A stretch of 35,018 nucleotides of DNA from positions 1-35,018 of the forward strand of contig ONCX01000031.1 in the NCBI GenBank assembly GCA_900316455.1, written 5' to 3'. The position numbers were made by a program, and so were the translations under genes. The notes under the pieces are model-generated. The model worked only from the letters and a program-made list of their open reading frames with translations, did not search any database and had not been told where the DNA came from. Of the stretch, positions 1 through 8,382 are shown one piece after another. Positions within the stretch are counted from its first letter, which is position 1. Each line of letters opens with the position of its first letter. The stretch is from an uncultured Eubacteriales bacterium (GTDB taxonomy: Bacteria > Bacillota > Clostridia > Oscillospirales > Acutalibacteraceae).

Positions 1-374
1 TAGCGTGAGGGATGACCGCCCGACTCGCTGTCCTGCTCCATAAATGGGAGCGAAAGCGGCAATTGACGGTCGATCAGCGTTTTGAGCTTGCCGGGCACGT
101 TGAAGAAATACAGACCGAAAGACCAGATTATCACGTCCGCCCACAGCATTTTCTCCAGAACGCCGCTCATATCGTCCTGAATGACACATTTTCCCTCACC
201 GTTCTTCCAGCATCCGAAGCAGCCGAGACAGGGCTTGATATCCAGATCCCGAACCGTCAGCTCCTCGCATTCCGTCGGAGCGACGCCGGAAATGCCGTCG
301 ATAAATGCCTTGGAAAGCCGATAGGTGTTGCTTTTGAGTCCCTTGGGACTGCCGTTAATCAATAGAATCTTCAT
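1..374 (-). CDS. Flavodoxin-fold NAD(P)H:FMN reductase / iron-sulfur flavoprotein-like (partial)
   Basis: Only the first 124 codons are present; the C-terminus lies beyond base 1. The protein starts MKILLINGSPKG, the phosphate-binding loop (GSPxG...SNTYRL) of the FMN_red/flavodoxin-like fold. C49, C52, C55 and C63 form a CX2CX2CX7C cluster of the type that holds a [4Fe-4S] cluster in archaeal/clostridial iron-sulfur flavoproteins (Isf). Plain FMN reductases of this family can carry a shorter version, so metal binding is inferred. The expected role is two-electron reduction of quinones, nitro compounds or other electrophiles in the cytoplasm. The ATG has a GGAGG eight bases upstream, inside the padR coding region, and the two genes overlap by 20 bases, so translation is probably coupled. 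The gene is most likely the target of PadR control. Family sure; substrate unknown. Confidence 0.8.
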   Translation of the reverse strand, partial: MKILLINGSPKGLKSNTYRLSKAFIDGISGVAPTECEELTVRDLDIKPCLGCFGCWKNGEGKCVIQDDMSGVLEKMLWADVIIWSFGLYFFNVPGKLKTLIDRQLPLSLPFMEQDSESGGHPSR

Positions 375-915
375 GCTTTAAATCCTCCAGTTCTTTTTTA
401 CATTTTTCCGCCCAGTTTCTCATCATTTCCGCGTACATCACGCCGAATTCGGCTGTCATCTTCCAATAGAGCGCTTTCCTCGGGTCACTGATCATTTCCG
501 CGTACTGCGCTACCTTCGGCGGTTCGGACTGAAATCCGTTCAGGAATGCCGAGAGCATCGCCGACATTTTTGCAAAATAAACGACGTTTTCATCCGTCGG
601 CAGCTCCCCTCTGAAAAAGGTTTTCATCAACAGCGGACTGCGCAGCTCCGCATCAAATCCTTCCTCGGAAAGCCAGCGCATGAATTCCTCCCTGCCGCTT
701 TCGGTAATGCTGAACAGCTTTTTGTCGGGTCTGTCGCTCTGTTCGATGACTTCATCCGTCGCCCAGCCGTTTTTTTTCAGCGTTTGAAGCTCACGGTAGA
801 CCTGACTGGTCTGCGCGTGCCAGAAATAATGGAGCGAATCCCGAAACGTCCTGTTGATTTCATATCCGGTCATGCTGCCGTAGTTGAGTAACCCTAAAAT
901 GCCGTGCTTTAACAT
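355..915 (-). CDS. PadR family transcriptional repressor
   Basis: This 186-residue protein has the PadR winged-helix N-terminus (MLKHGILGLLNYGSMTGYEI, then a DNA-recognition region around HAQTSQVYRELQTLKKNGW and the wing with DKKLFSITESGREEF). A helical C-terminal half (about 90-180) of the dimerising Vir_act_alpha_C type follows. The length is normal for the PadR-s2/s1 group. PadR proteins repress detoxification or efflux genes until a small aromatic or drug ligand binds. Here the partner gene is the overlapping flavoprotein downstream. AGGAGG stands nine bases ahead of the ATG. Two dyad elements cover the promoter, which suggests autoregulation. The inducer cannot be read from sequence. Confidence 0.92.
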   Translation of the reverse strand: MLKHGILGLLNYGSMTGYEINRTFRDSLHYFWHAQTSQVYRELQTLKKNGWATDEVIEQSDRPDKKLFSITESGREEFMRWLSEEGFDAELRSPLLMKTFFRGELPTDENVVYFAKMSAMLSAFLNGFQSEPPKVAQYAEMISDPRKALYWKMTAEFGVMYAEMMRNWAEKCKKELEDLKHEDSID

Positions 916-930
916 CTGTAACCTCCTTTA

Positions 931-979
931 ATATTCCACTTGTTGAATATATTATAATTCCACTTGTAGAATATGTCAA
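931..979 (-). promoter_or_regulatory. padR promoter with two tandem PadR-type operators
   Basis: Reading the minus strand, TTGACA (974-979), a 17-base spacer and TATAAT (951-956) make a perfect sigma-A promoter. Two copies of the same dyad overlap it: ATATTC-N8-GAATAT at 931-950 and ATTC-N8-GAAT inside 956-974, sharing the core CCACTTGT. One copy fills the -35/-10 spacer and the other covers the transcription start, the layout expected of an autorepressor. The promoter is seen directly; assignment of the dyads to PadR is inferred from position. Confidence 0.8.
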
Positions 980-1077
980 GTGCTTTTTGAAAAAATTATA
1001 AGAAGAATATTTGCATTATTTACATTATTTACAATTTGTTCACTAAATTGTATTTAAGAAAAATAATCAATCAATTT

Positions 1078-1122
1078 GGGGCTGTCACACAAGGATAATA
1101 AAAATCCCTATGCGACAGCCCC
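1078..1122 (-). terminator. Hairpin terminator downstream of the MFS gene
   Basis: GGGGCTGTC (1078-1086) and GACAGCCCC (1114-1122) form a perfect nine-pair stem, extendable by three bases with one mismatch. On the minus strand it is followed by an A/T-rich stretch ending in TTATTTTTC, so it probably ends the marR-hydrolase-MFS transcript. The U-tract is not immediate, so efficiency is uncertain. The 97 bases between it and the MFS stop codon hold nothing I recognise. Confidence 0.55.
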
Positions 1123-1222
1123 GATTCAGCGGTAAAGCATGAATTAATATATCATTATCATGTATTGTACAGACAAAAAGTGTTTGCAGGTATTCGCCAA
1201 TATGAACCAAAAAGACGCAAAG

Positions 1223-2467
1223 TCATTGGTTGGAAAAAGACGGTTTATTTTGCAGTATTCTGACAGATTTCATCGGAATCAACAATGCTGATGTGATAAC
1301 AAGCAGAAATCCGGAAACCAATATTACCGCGGCGGAACCTCTTCCTACGCCAATGCCGAATTCCTCGCCGATATAATCCGCAAGAATACCGGAAACAGCA
1401 TATGCCGCAACATAGCCCATCTGTGAAATAAAACTGATTAATCCCCATGCTCTTCCCTGCAGTTCATCGGAAATATTAATTCTTACCAAATAGTCCAAGC
1501 AATTGTTTGCAAATGGAAGCATTGCAAAAAACATAAATCCTGCGGCGCATATAATATAAATATTTTCTTTAATCGCGAAAATCGACATAAAAACACCCGC
1601 AAAGGCAAGCGATAAAATTAATGTTGTGACAAATTTCTTTTTTATTCCCCTTATGCCTAATATTATTCCTGAAGCAAGCATTCCACAGGCGCAGATAGTT
1701 TCGCCTATGCCAAGCGTTTTGCTGTCAGAAAATGACAGAATCAACGGCTCCGCTAATACCTGAAATACTCCCATGTAAAAGGTTATAAGTGAAGAAACAA
1801 ATATCAGGACGATTATTCCTCTCTTTTCTGTTATCGCCTTCCAACCGAATTTAAGGGCTGTGAAAAACGGTTCTTCATTAAAATCCGATTTTTTATCAAG
1901 CCCTTTCCTTACAACGCCTGTACATAAAACAGTGATAAAAAATGTACAGATATCAATAATCAACAAGAGCCTGATATCGTAGACTGTCAAAAGAAAACCC
2001 GCAATCAACGGTGATATCAGATATCGCGCACTACCGGCTAAATTCACCATTCCGCTTGCTTTTGAATATTCGTCGGCGCTGAGAATATCAGTTACCGACG
2101 CACGGTAAGACGGTTCCAGAAGAGCTGAAAATACGGAGCTTACCGCTACGCCTATACATATCTTATAAATAGATATATCGCTCATTTGTATGCAAACCAA
2201 TATGTAAATGATGCCTAACGCTGAAAAGCCGTCGCCTATCATCATCATTATCCTACGGTCAAATTTATCAGCCAATACGCCCGCGGGAACGCTGAGAATA
2301 AATGTCGGCAAAAAAGCCAAAAGCGTAACTGCCGTCATTGCGGTAGCGCTTCCGGTCAGATTGAAAACATAAACCCCTAAACCAAAACTTGTCAATCCTC
2401 CCCCGATTCCTGATATCAATTCTCCCAGCCACAAAAGCAGAAATTTACGATAATTTTTACTTTTCAT
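1223..2467 (-). CDS. MFS efflux transporter (MFS_3/MefA-type drug exporter family)
   Basis: This 414-residue, 12-helix membrane protein has the N-terminal signature of the MFS_3/EntS/macrolide-efflux group: FLLLWLGELISGIGGGLTSF in helix 1 and motif A as GVLADKFDRR in the loop between helices 2 and 3. The length is standard for the group. Such pumps export macrolides, siderophores or other amphiphiles using the proton gradient. It is the last gene behind marR and an alpha/beta hydrolase (80-base gap), so it is probably induced by whatever MarR senses. The RBS (GAAAGG) is about 13 bases from the ATG, rather far. The gene looks more A+T-rich than the housekeeping genes further on, compatible with acquisition, but I did not measure this. 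Substrate unknown. Confidence 0.82.
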   Translation of the reverse strand: MKSKNYRKFLLLWLGELISGIGGGLTSFGLGVYVFNLTGSATAMTAVTLLAFLPTFILSVPAGVLADKFDRRIMMMIGDGFSALGIIYILVCIQMSDISIYKICIGVAVSSVFSALLEPSYRASVTDILSADEYSKASGMVNLAGSARYLISPLIAGFLLTVYDIRLLLIIDICTFFITVLCTGVVRKGLDKKSDFNEEPFFTALKFGWKAITEKRGIIVLIFVSSLITFYMGVFQVLAEPLILSFSDSKTLGIGETICACGMLASGIILGIRGIKKKFVTTLILSLAFAGVFMSIFAIKENIYIICAAGFMFFAMLPFANNCLDYLVRINISDELQGRAWGLISFISQMGYVAAYAVSGILADYIGEEFGIGVGRGSAAVILVSGFLLVITSALLIPMKSVRILQNKPSFSNQ

Positions 2468-2547
2468 ATTATATTGCCAATCCTTTCCCGTCGGTTTAAG
2501 TTGTCATCGCGATAATGCTATAAATGTAATAAAAACGCTTATTGCAG

Positions 2548-3348
2548 TTATATCGTCTCCGGATAAAGTACTGCCCTTTTCAGCATTCCGGCATATTCGC
2601 CCGGGGACGCCGCCTGATATCCGCAGTGGGCATAGCCTTCAATATCATGGTATGAAGCTGCCGGATACGCCTTGATCAGACGTTTGCGCGACTTTCGCGC
2701 CGGTTCCTCATTCGAAAAAAAGAATACCAGCCGCTTCTGAATATCCTCAGAGAATGAGGGTAGATCGTATTTATAGCAAATATTCACCATATTCCCGACA
2801 GTCTTTTTGGAAAAATGCCTGCGCTCCTGCGACATCGCTCTTATCAGCGGTTCGTATTGCTTCGCCTTGCCCTTTGCAAGGAATTTCAGAAACGGGTGAT
2901 TCATCATGGCGTTATATGCTGCCTCGTGATCATCAGTATCAAATATTTTTACAAGGGATTTGAATTTCTTATGCATGAATCCGCGGAATATCGGATTGAA
3001 ATGGAAAAATGGACCTCCGTCAAGAAATCCGCATTCAAACGGAATGTTTTCCTCAGTCAGCCTTTTTATAACCGCGAGGGCAATTTCAGCGCCCATAGAG
3101 CTTCCCTGAACCAGCGCAAGTGAAGTGATTCCGTTCTCCTTTAAATACGCTGCAATCTTGTCCACCTCGCCTTCAAGCGGAAGGAGATCGGTGCTATCCA
3201 TTCCGTGACCGTCGAGCGTCGGCATTATCACATAATATTCGTCCGCAAGATACCTCCCGTATGGCTCGCAGCTTTTCCATGTACACATCATTCCGTGAAT
3301 CAGCAGCACAGCCGGATTGTTCTTTGCTCCCAGTGTGTGAAACGTCAT
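2548..3348 (-). CDS. Alpha/beta-fold hydrolase
   Basis: This 266-residue cytoplasmic protein has no signal peptide. Seen in sequence: the oxyanion-hole HG (LLIHGMMCTW, about residue 18), the nucleophile elbow GSSMG (GxSxG, about 83-87), and a late histidine in YAHCGYQ (about 242) that can complete a Ser-His-Asp triad. An acidic partner is probably near FFFSNEEP. The fold is that of esterases, lipases and acyl hydrolases. It sits 30 bases after marR and before an efflux pump, which suggests inactivation or processing of the compound sensed by MarR, but the substrate cannot be named. RBS GAAAGGATG precedes the chosen ATG. Confidence 0.85.
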   Translation of the reverse strand: MTFHTLGAKNNPAVLLIHGMMCTWKSCEPYGRYLADEYYVIMPTLDGHGMDSTDLLPLEGEVDKIAAYLKENGITSLALVQGSSMGAEIALAVIKRLTEENIPFECGFLDGGPFFHFNPIFRGFMHKKFKSLVKIFDTDDHEAAYNAMMNHPFLKFLAKGKAKQYEPLIRAMSQERRHFSKKTVGNMVNICYKYDLPSFSEDIQKRLVFFFSNEEPARKSRKRLIKAYPAASYHDIEGYAHCGYQAASPGEYAGMLKRAVLYPETI

Positions 3349-3378
3349 GTGTTTTTCATCCTTTCATTATTTTCTTCA

Positions 3379-3825
3379 CTATGGCTGGATTTTTCTTATG
3401 CTCTCCTCGATAACATCGGCAATCTGCAAAAGAATTTCCGTCGCCTCTGACGGCAGCTTTTCCGCAAGCCGCGTAACTTCAGCAATCATTTCGCTGTGAA
3501 GCTCTCTGTGTTCGGCAAAGATTTCCCTGCCGCGTTCGCTGAGATACAGACCCACGCCTCTGCCGCTATCTTGCGACGGTTTTTTTACAATCAGACCCTT
3601 TTCATCGAGAAATGATATACTCTGCGATACCGCGCCTTTGGTTATCATATATTCCGCAGCTATCATCGACTGACTGATTCCAGCCGAATCACCGATTATT
3701 TCCAGCATATGCGCTTGCGCGGGATAAAGCAGAAGTCCACCTGAATATGTATGAGGCTTCTTTTGAGTTGCGTTGTAAAGATTGATTAGTCTGTATGCTT
3801 TTAATAACAGTTCACCGGAATTCAT
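3379..3825 (-). CDS. MarR family transcriptional regulator
   Basis: This 148-residue protein starts MNSGELLLKAYRLINL. The winged helix runs over about 45-110: recognition region ISQSMIAAEYMITKGAVSQS, then the wing LIVKKPSQDSGRGVGLYLSERG, a very typical MarR pattern. The frame is open further upstream, but that extension would start before the promoter found at 3869-3897, so the ATG at 3823-3825 behind AGGAAG is the start. MarR proteins are homodimeric repressors released by phenolics, oxidants or drugs. It heads a likely operon with an alpha/beta hydrolase and an MFS pump, and a perfect palindrome overlaps its own transcription start. Confidence 0.93.
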   Translation of the reverse strand: MNSGELLLKAYRLINLYNATQKKPHTYSGGLLLYPAQAHMLEIIGDSAGISQSMIAAEYMITKGAVSQSISFLDEKGLIVKKPSQDSGRGVGLYLSERGREIFAEHRELHSEMIAEVTRLAEKLPSEATEILLQIADVIEESIRKIQP

Positions 3826-3850
3826 GCCGCAACACTTCCTTTCAGTTATT

Positions 3851-3897
3851 AGTTTAGCAGCTAAACTTAATATATCACATCCTTTTATTTTTGTCAA
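3851..3897 (-). promoter_or_regulatory. marR promoter and MarR operator palindrome
   Basis: On the minus strand TTGACA (3892-3897), a 17-base spacer and TATATT (3869-3874) form a strong sigma-A promoter. Immediately downstream lies AGTTTAGCAGCTAAACT (3851-3867), a perfect eight-base-arm palindrome around one central base, matching the TTTAG-N-CTAAA style of MarR sites. It covers the expected start of transcription, so autorepression is the simplest reading. Confidence 0.85.
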
Positions 3898-3963
3898 GAA
3901 GAATGTATGTGCGTTTTTCAAAAATAGCACTTGCGGAATTTTTATAATTTAACCGATAAATAC

Positions 3964-4026
3964 AAAAGCCGTATTTGCCCGACTCTGCATTTATGCGGAG
4001 TTAAAAGGACAAATACGGCTTATTAT
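3964..4026 (-). terminator. Compound hairpin terminator of the ctsR-clpC operon
   Basis: AAGCCGTATTTG (3966-3977) pairs perfectly with CAAATACGGCTT (4010-4021). The interior contains a second stem (ACTCTGCAT with ATGCGGAGT, one G-T pair), giving a stem-on-stem structure. On the minus strand it is followed by TTTTGTATTTAT, a reasonable U-tract, so it ends the clpC transcript. The roughly 130 bases between it and the clpC stop codon hold no convincing gene. Confidence 0.8.
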
Positions 4027-4155
4027 TAAATTATATGAATGTCAGCGCAACTTGACTCAGCAGACCGCAATACCGGAGTATCCGTTTTCTTTGCCGCATG
4101 AGCAAGTCCGGCTTCTGACAGCCTTCCGGATTTACGAAGCCTTTCAGACCTTATA

Positions 4156-6663
4156 CTACTTTGTGATTTTAAGCTCGTCGCCGTAGCTGACTGAAATGCT
4201 GTCGCCGGCTTTGATTTCACCCTCCAGAATCTTCTCAGAAAGTCTGTCCTCTATCTCGGACTGAATTGCCCTGCGTATCGGACGCGCACCGTACACGGGA
4301 TCAAAACCGTGCTTGGCGATGGTCTTCGCCACGCTCGGATCAAACGCAACGTCGATCTCCATTTCATTGATTCTCTTTGCAAGATTATCCAGCATTCTGC
4401 CGGCTATCTGCTCCACGTCCTCCTCGCTTAACTTGCGGAACACGATTATATCGTCCAGCCGGTTGATGAATTCGGGTCTGAATGTGTTCTTCAGCTCCGC
4501 GATAACCGCGCTCTTGATGTTTTCGTAATCCTGCTGAGCCTTGTCGCCGTCCGATTGCCCGAATCCAAGAGAGCTTGCGCCTCCGGTGATAATTCTCGCG
4601 CCGAGGTTGGAGGTCATGATTATTACGGTGTTCTTGAAGTCAACCGTCCTGCCCTGAGAATCCGTTACCCTGCCGTCGCCGAGTATCTGAAGCATGATGT
4701 TGAGCACATCGGGGTGCGCCTTTTCTATCTCGTCGAACAGTACTACTGAATACGGACGTCTGCGTATCTTCTCGGTGAGCTGGCCGCCCTCGTCATATCC
4801 CACATATCCTGGAGGCGAGCCTATAAGCTTGGACACCGTATGCTTTTCCATGTACTCCGACATATCCAGCCTTATAATAGCATTCTCGTCTCCGAACAGC
4901 GCCTCGGCAAGCGCTTTGCAAAGCTCGGTCTTGCCAACTCCGGTCGGACCCATGAAGAGGAATGAACCTATCGGACGCTTGGGGTCTTTAAGTCCGACTC
5001 TGCCTCGCCTGATCGCCTTTGCAACCGCAGTTACGGCTTCATGCTGACCCACGATGCGCTCGTGAAGGATATCCTCCATGCGGAGCATGCGTTCGCTTTC
5101 CTCGGTGGTGAGCTGCACTACAGGAATTCCCGTCCACTGCGATACGATTTCGGCAATATCCTCGGTTGTAACGGTTGCTTCTCTGCCCTGATTCTGCTTC
5201 TTCCACGCTTCGCGCTCTTCGTCCAGCTTCGCCGAAAGCTCCTTTTCCCTGTCGCGGAGACGGGCGGCGCGTTCATAATCCTGATTCTTGACTGCCTCCT
5301 GCTTGTCGGCGGTCACCTGCTTAATCTGATTTTCAAGCTCCTTCACATCGTCTGGCGCGGTCTGTCTTCTGAGCCTTACCCTTGAAGCGGCTTCGTCGAT
5401 CAGATCTATCGCCTTATCCGGAAGGTAACGGTCGGCAATGTATCTCGCCGAAAGATTGACCGCGGACTTGATGGCTTCATCGGTGATTTTTACATTGTGA
5501 TGTCCCTCATAGCGGTCGCGCAGTCCCATAAGGATCTGTTCGGCTTCGTCCTCGGTCGGTTCGCCGACAAGCACAGGCTGGAAACGCCGTTCGAGCGCCG
5601 AATCCTTCTCAATATACTTGCGGTATTCGGTGATTGTCGTCGCCCCTATAACCTGGAACTGTCCCTTGGCGAGCATTGGTTTGAGTATATTCGCCGCGTC
5701 TGTCGCGCCCTCTGCGGAGCCTGCGCCGATCAGCGTGTGAATTTCATCTATAAAGAGAATCACGTTGCCGTCCTTTATTACCTCGTCGATTACGGACTGT
5801 ATTCTCTCCTCGAATTCGCCCCTGTACTTGGAACCGGCAATCATTCCTGTAAGACTGAGATCTATTATCCTCTTGTTTTTAAGCGATTCCGGAACCTCTC
5901 CCTCGGCAATTTTCAGCGCGAGACCCTCGGCAATTGCTGTCTTGCCGACGCCCGGCTCGCCTATCAGACAGGGATTGTTCTTGGTCCGGCGGGAAAGAAT
6001 CTGTATTACTCTGTCGATTTCCTTTTGTCTGCCGATGACAGGATCTATCTTGCCGTTTTTTGCTTCCTCGGTGAGATCGCGCCCGTATTTTTTCAGACTC
6101 TTGCCTTTGCCGCTGCCGGAGGACTGTCCGCCCATTCCGAATGGATTTCCGCCCATTCCGAATAGACCGCCGAACGGCGACTGCTGTCCGAATGAGGGCT
6201 GCTCGTCACCGTATTCCCCGCCGTCGTCGTTGAAGAGACGGTTCAGATCGTCTACAATGCCCTGAATCTCGCCGCCAAGCTCCTGAATGAATCTCACGGC
6301 ATAGCTCTCGCTGTCGCTGATAAGAGCGAGAAGAATGTGTTCCGTGCCGACATAGCCGTGACCCATGCGGTTAGAGATACTCTTTGCCGCCTGCAATGTG
6401 CGTTTGCCGCGCGCGGTGATATCATTCGGGTTAAGACTGCATCTCACGCCCTGACCGTGAATTTCGACGAGCTTGTTCTCGACAGCCTCGGCGGTAAGTC
6501 CGTTGTCGTTCAGAATTCTCTGAGCCGCGGAGTCGTCCGTTTTGGCAAGTCCTAAGAGAATATGCTCCGAACCCACAAATGTGTGCCCCATGTTCTGAGC
6601 GCATTCAAACGCTATATTAAGGGCTGCGTTTGACTTTTCACTGAATCCCTTGAAGTTATACAT
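4156..6663 (-). CDS. clpC: ClpC AAA+ ATPase, unfoldase subunit of the ClpCP protease
   Basis: This 835-residue protein has the full ClpC plan: two Clp_N repeats (about 1-70 and 78-145), a Gly/Phe/Gln-rich linker (150-188), AAA-1 with Walker A GEPGVGKT (235-242) and Walker B VILFIDEIH (301-309), and a middle domain with a UVR-like coiled coil (QDYERAARLRDREKEL, about 461-476). AAA-2 has Walker A GPTGVGKT (572-579), followed by a C-terminal D2-small domain. It unfolds substrates, including arginine-phosphorylated proteins marked by McsB, and feeds them to ClpP. It lies 38 bases after mcsB as last gene of the CtsR operon, with RBS AAAGGGGG ahead of ATG. No ClpP is encoded in the window. Confidence 0.98.
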   Translation of the reverse strand: MYNFKGFSEKSNAALNIAFECAQNMGHTFVGSEHILLGLAKTDDSAAQRILNDNGLTAEAVENKLVEIHGQGVRCSLNPNDITARGKRTLQAAKSISNRMGHGYVGTEHILLALISDSESYAVRFIQELGGEIQGIVDDLNRLFNDDGGEYGDEQPSFGQQSPFGGLFGMGGNPFGMGGQSSGSGKGKSLKKYGRDLTEEAKNGKIDPVIGRQKEIDRVIQILSRRTKNNPCLIGEPGVGKTAIAEGLALKIAEGEVPESLKNKRIIDLSLTGMIAGSKYRGEFEERIQSVIDEVIKDGNVILFIDEIHTLIGAGSAEGATDAANILKPMLAKGQFQVIGATTITEYRKYIEKDSALERRFQPVLVGEPTEDEAEQILMGLRDRYEGHHNVKITDEAIKSAVNLSARYIADRYLPDKAIDLIDEAASRVRLRRQTAPDDVKELENQIKQVTADKQEAVKNQDYERAARLRDREKELSAKLDEEREAWKKQNQGREATVTTEDIAEIVSQWTGIPVVQLTTEESERMLRMEDILHERIVGQHEAVTAVAKAIRRGRVGLKDPKRPIGSFLFMGPTGVGKTELCKALAEALFGDENAIIRLDMSEYMEKHTVSKLIGSPPGYVGYDEGGQLTEKIRRRPYSVVLFDEIEKAHPDVLNIMLQILGDGRVTDSQGRTVDFKNTVIIMTSNLGARIITGGASSLGFGQSDGDKAQQDYENIKSAVIAELKNTFRPEFINRLDDIIVFRKLSEEDVEQIAGRMLDNLAKRINEMEIDVAFDPSVAKTIAKHGFDPVYGARPIRRAIQSEIEDRLSEKILEGEIKAGDSISVSYGDELKITK

Positions 6664-6701
6664 AATATATCCCCCTTTGACAAATTTCTAATTATTTTCC
6701 T

Positions 6702-7745
6702 TTACGCTATATCTGTATTTTTAAATATGCTGCGAAGTATTTCGGCGCGTTTCTTATCCCTCTGAGAGGAATTCATGTCCTCTCCGTACTGCTCCATCAG
6801 TCTCGCGGGCTGGACGCGTTCGTATGCCTCGCCAAGCTGTCCGAGCGTCACGCCCTTGACAAGACCCTCGGCGACTCCCACGCGCAGAGCGGAATACAGT
6901 CCGGCAAATTCGCCGCTGCTCATGACCCTTGCGGTCTTTAATATTCCAAGCGCTCTCCAGATGGTATCCTGATAGCTCTCGCCCGCGAGAAGCTGACCGC
7001 GTGATTTCTTTTCGAGTGAAATTATCTGATTTGCGATGTCGGTAAGGTTCGAGATAGTGTCCCTTTCGCTTATTCCGAGCGTGACCTGATTGGATATCTG
7101 GTACATCGCGCCGACTGACTGACTGCCCTCGCCATAGCTTCCCCTTATTGTCGCGCCTATCTTGCCGAGACTGGCTGCCACTCTGCGGAGCGTTCCGTCA
7201 GCTTCGGAAGCCGGCAGATGAAGCATTACCGATGCCCTCATTCCCGTGCCTAAATTCGTCGGACACGCGGTGAGGTATCCCAACTCCTCGTCGAAAGCGA
7301 AATTCAGCGTTTCGTCAAGAATGGTGTCAATCTTGTCCGCCATGTCATATGCCTTTTCAAGCTGCATTCCGCTGCCCATGACCTGAATCCGGACGTGATC
7401 CTCTTCGTTTATCATAATGCAGACCGATTCGTCCTCCGTCAGCAGGAGCGCCCTGCCCTTGGGAGCGTTGGCAAATTCGGGACTTATCAGGTGGCGTCCG
7501 GCGAGAGAAGCAAGCTCCACGGGCGAGAGCTTTTCCGCCTCGACATAGCGGAAGCTGTCGCGTATCGCTGAATTGCCGCCGATAAGAGCGTCCCTGACCT
7601 TTTGGCATACCTCGTTCATCTGCGCCTGATTCATCAGGTGCGGGAAAGGATAACCGTTTAAATTTCTCGCAAGTCTTATCCTTGTGCTTATCACAACGTC
7701 GGATTTTTCGCCCTCCGACTCATACCATTTCTTTGTTTCTGACAT
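6702..7745 (-). CDS. mcsB: McsB protein-arginine kinase
   Basis: This 347-residue member of the guanidino phosphotransferase family phosphorylates arginines of misfolded proteins and of CtsR, marking them for ClpCP. Seen: STRIRLARN near the N-terminus (20-28), the catalytic-cysteine segment LTACPTNLGTGMRASVMLH with C161, and RDKKRA close to the C-terminus, matching the RDxxRA phosphoarginine-binding motif of McsB. The frame could start at a TTG at 7767-7769, but GGAG stands 11 bases before the ATG at 7743-7745, which gives an N-terminus (SETKKWYESEGEKSDVVIS) aligned to known McsB. It is separated from mcsA by a few tens of bases in the ctsR operon. Confidence 0.96.
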   Translation of the reverse strand: MSETKKWYESEGEKSDVVISTRIRLARNLNGYPFPHLMNQAQMNEVCQKVRDALIGGNSAIRDSFRYVEAEKLSPVELASLAGRHLISPEFANAPKGRALLLTEDESVCIMINEEDHVRIQVMGSGMQLEKAYDMADKIDTILDETLNFAFDEELGYLTACPTNLGTGMRASVMLHLPASEADGTLRRVAASLGKIGATIRGSYGEGSQSVGAMYQISNQVTLGISERDTISNLTDIANQIISLEKKSRGQLLAGESYQDTIWRALGILKTARVMSSGEFAGLYSALRVGVAEGLVKGVTLGQLGEAYERVQPARLMEQYGEDMNSSQRDKKRAEILRSIFKNTDIA

Positions 7746-7782
7746 AACTTTATCAACTCCGTCATTCAATGCTTAGTATAAT

Positions 7783-8310
7783 TTACGCTTCCATTGCTTT
7801 GATTTTGTCTCTCAGCTCCGCCGCAAGCTCATAGTTTTCAGCCTTTACCGCGTCGGCAAGCTGTTTTTTGAGGGTGGCGGTTTCATTCTCGCGGCTCTCC
7901 TGTGTGGTTACTTTTGAATGCTTGCCGCAGTGGACGCTGTTGCCGTGAAGCTTCTTGATTGTGGACGCAAGACGGCTCCTGAATTCTGTGTAGCAATTGG
8001 GACAGCCTACCTTGCCGGAATCAGCTATCGAACGGAAATCCGAACCGCACACAGAGCATCTCTTGCCCGATGTGAGCGACGGCATACCGCCGAAGCCTCC
8101 GAACGGAGAACTGAGCATGCTGCTGACAAGATCAAATCCGCTCATCATCGGGCTGAAAAGACTGTCGAAATTGAAGAGCGAACCGAATTCCTCGCTGTTT
8201 TTCATTTCCGCCGCGCACTGGCTGCAAAGATGGTATTCGTGGACGTCGCCGTTCACATTGGTCTTGATATAAGCGTTAGCTTCATTTTTTTTGCATTTTT
8301 CACACAACAT
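7783..8310 (-). CDS. mcsA: McsA, zinc-finger activator of McsB (UVR domain protein)
   Basis: This 175-residue protein starts MLCEKCKKNEANAYIK. CxxC pairs at C3/C6, HLCSQC, CSVCG and CPNC form the treble-clef-like zinc modules of McsA. The C-terminus (about 143-173, TATLKKQLADAVKAENYELAAELRDKIKAMEA) is a UVR motif that binds ClpC/McsB. An in-frame upstream TTG/ATG exists, but the AAAGGG sits one base from that ATG and ten bases from the ATG at 8308-8310, so the latter is chosen. The central region 60-85 is Phe/Gly/Met/Ser-rich and probably flexible. It activates McsB kinase and is cotranscribed with it. Confidence 0.95.
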   Translation of the reverse strand: MLCEKCKKNEANAYIKTNVNGDVHEYHLCSQCAAEMKNSEEFGSLFNFDSLFSPMMSGFDLVSSMLSSPFGGFGGMPSLTSGKRCSVCGSDFRSIADSGKVGCPNCYTEFRSRLASTIKKLHGNSVHCGKHSKVTTQESRENETATLKKQLADAVKAENYELAAELRDKIKAMEA

Positions 8311-8382
8311 AATATTCATTCCCTTTCTCAATTTTTTTATTTTGTCTGATTTTTACGGTTGTCTGTTGACGACCATTTAAGA

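Noticed and set aside
1078-1122. GGGGCTGTC/GACAGCCCC as ends of a miniature transposable element
   Set aside because: Similar ends occur on some insertion sequences, but there is no target-site duplication visible, the element would be only 45 bases, and it is well placed as a terminator.
3823-3930. N-terminal extension of MarR by 35 residues
   Set aside because: The extension would begin upstream of the promoter and include the operator; the ATG at 3823-3825 has its own RBS and fits family length.
4026-4220. 64-codon minus-strand frame downstream of and overlapping the clpC end
   Set aside because: No RBS, overlaps the clpC C-terminus in another frame, low-complexity Ser/Ala/Arg composition.
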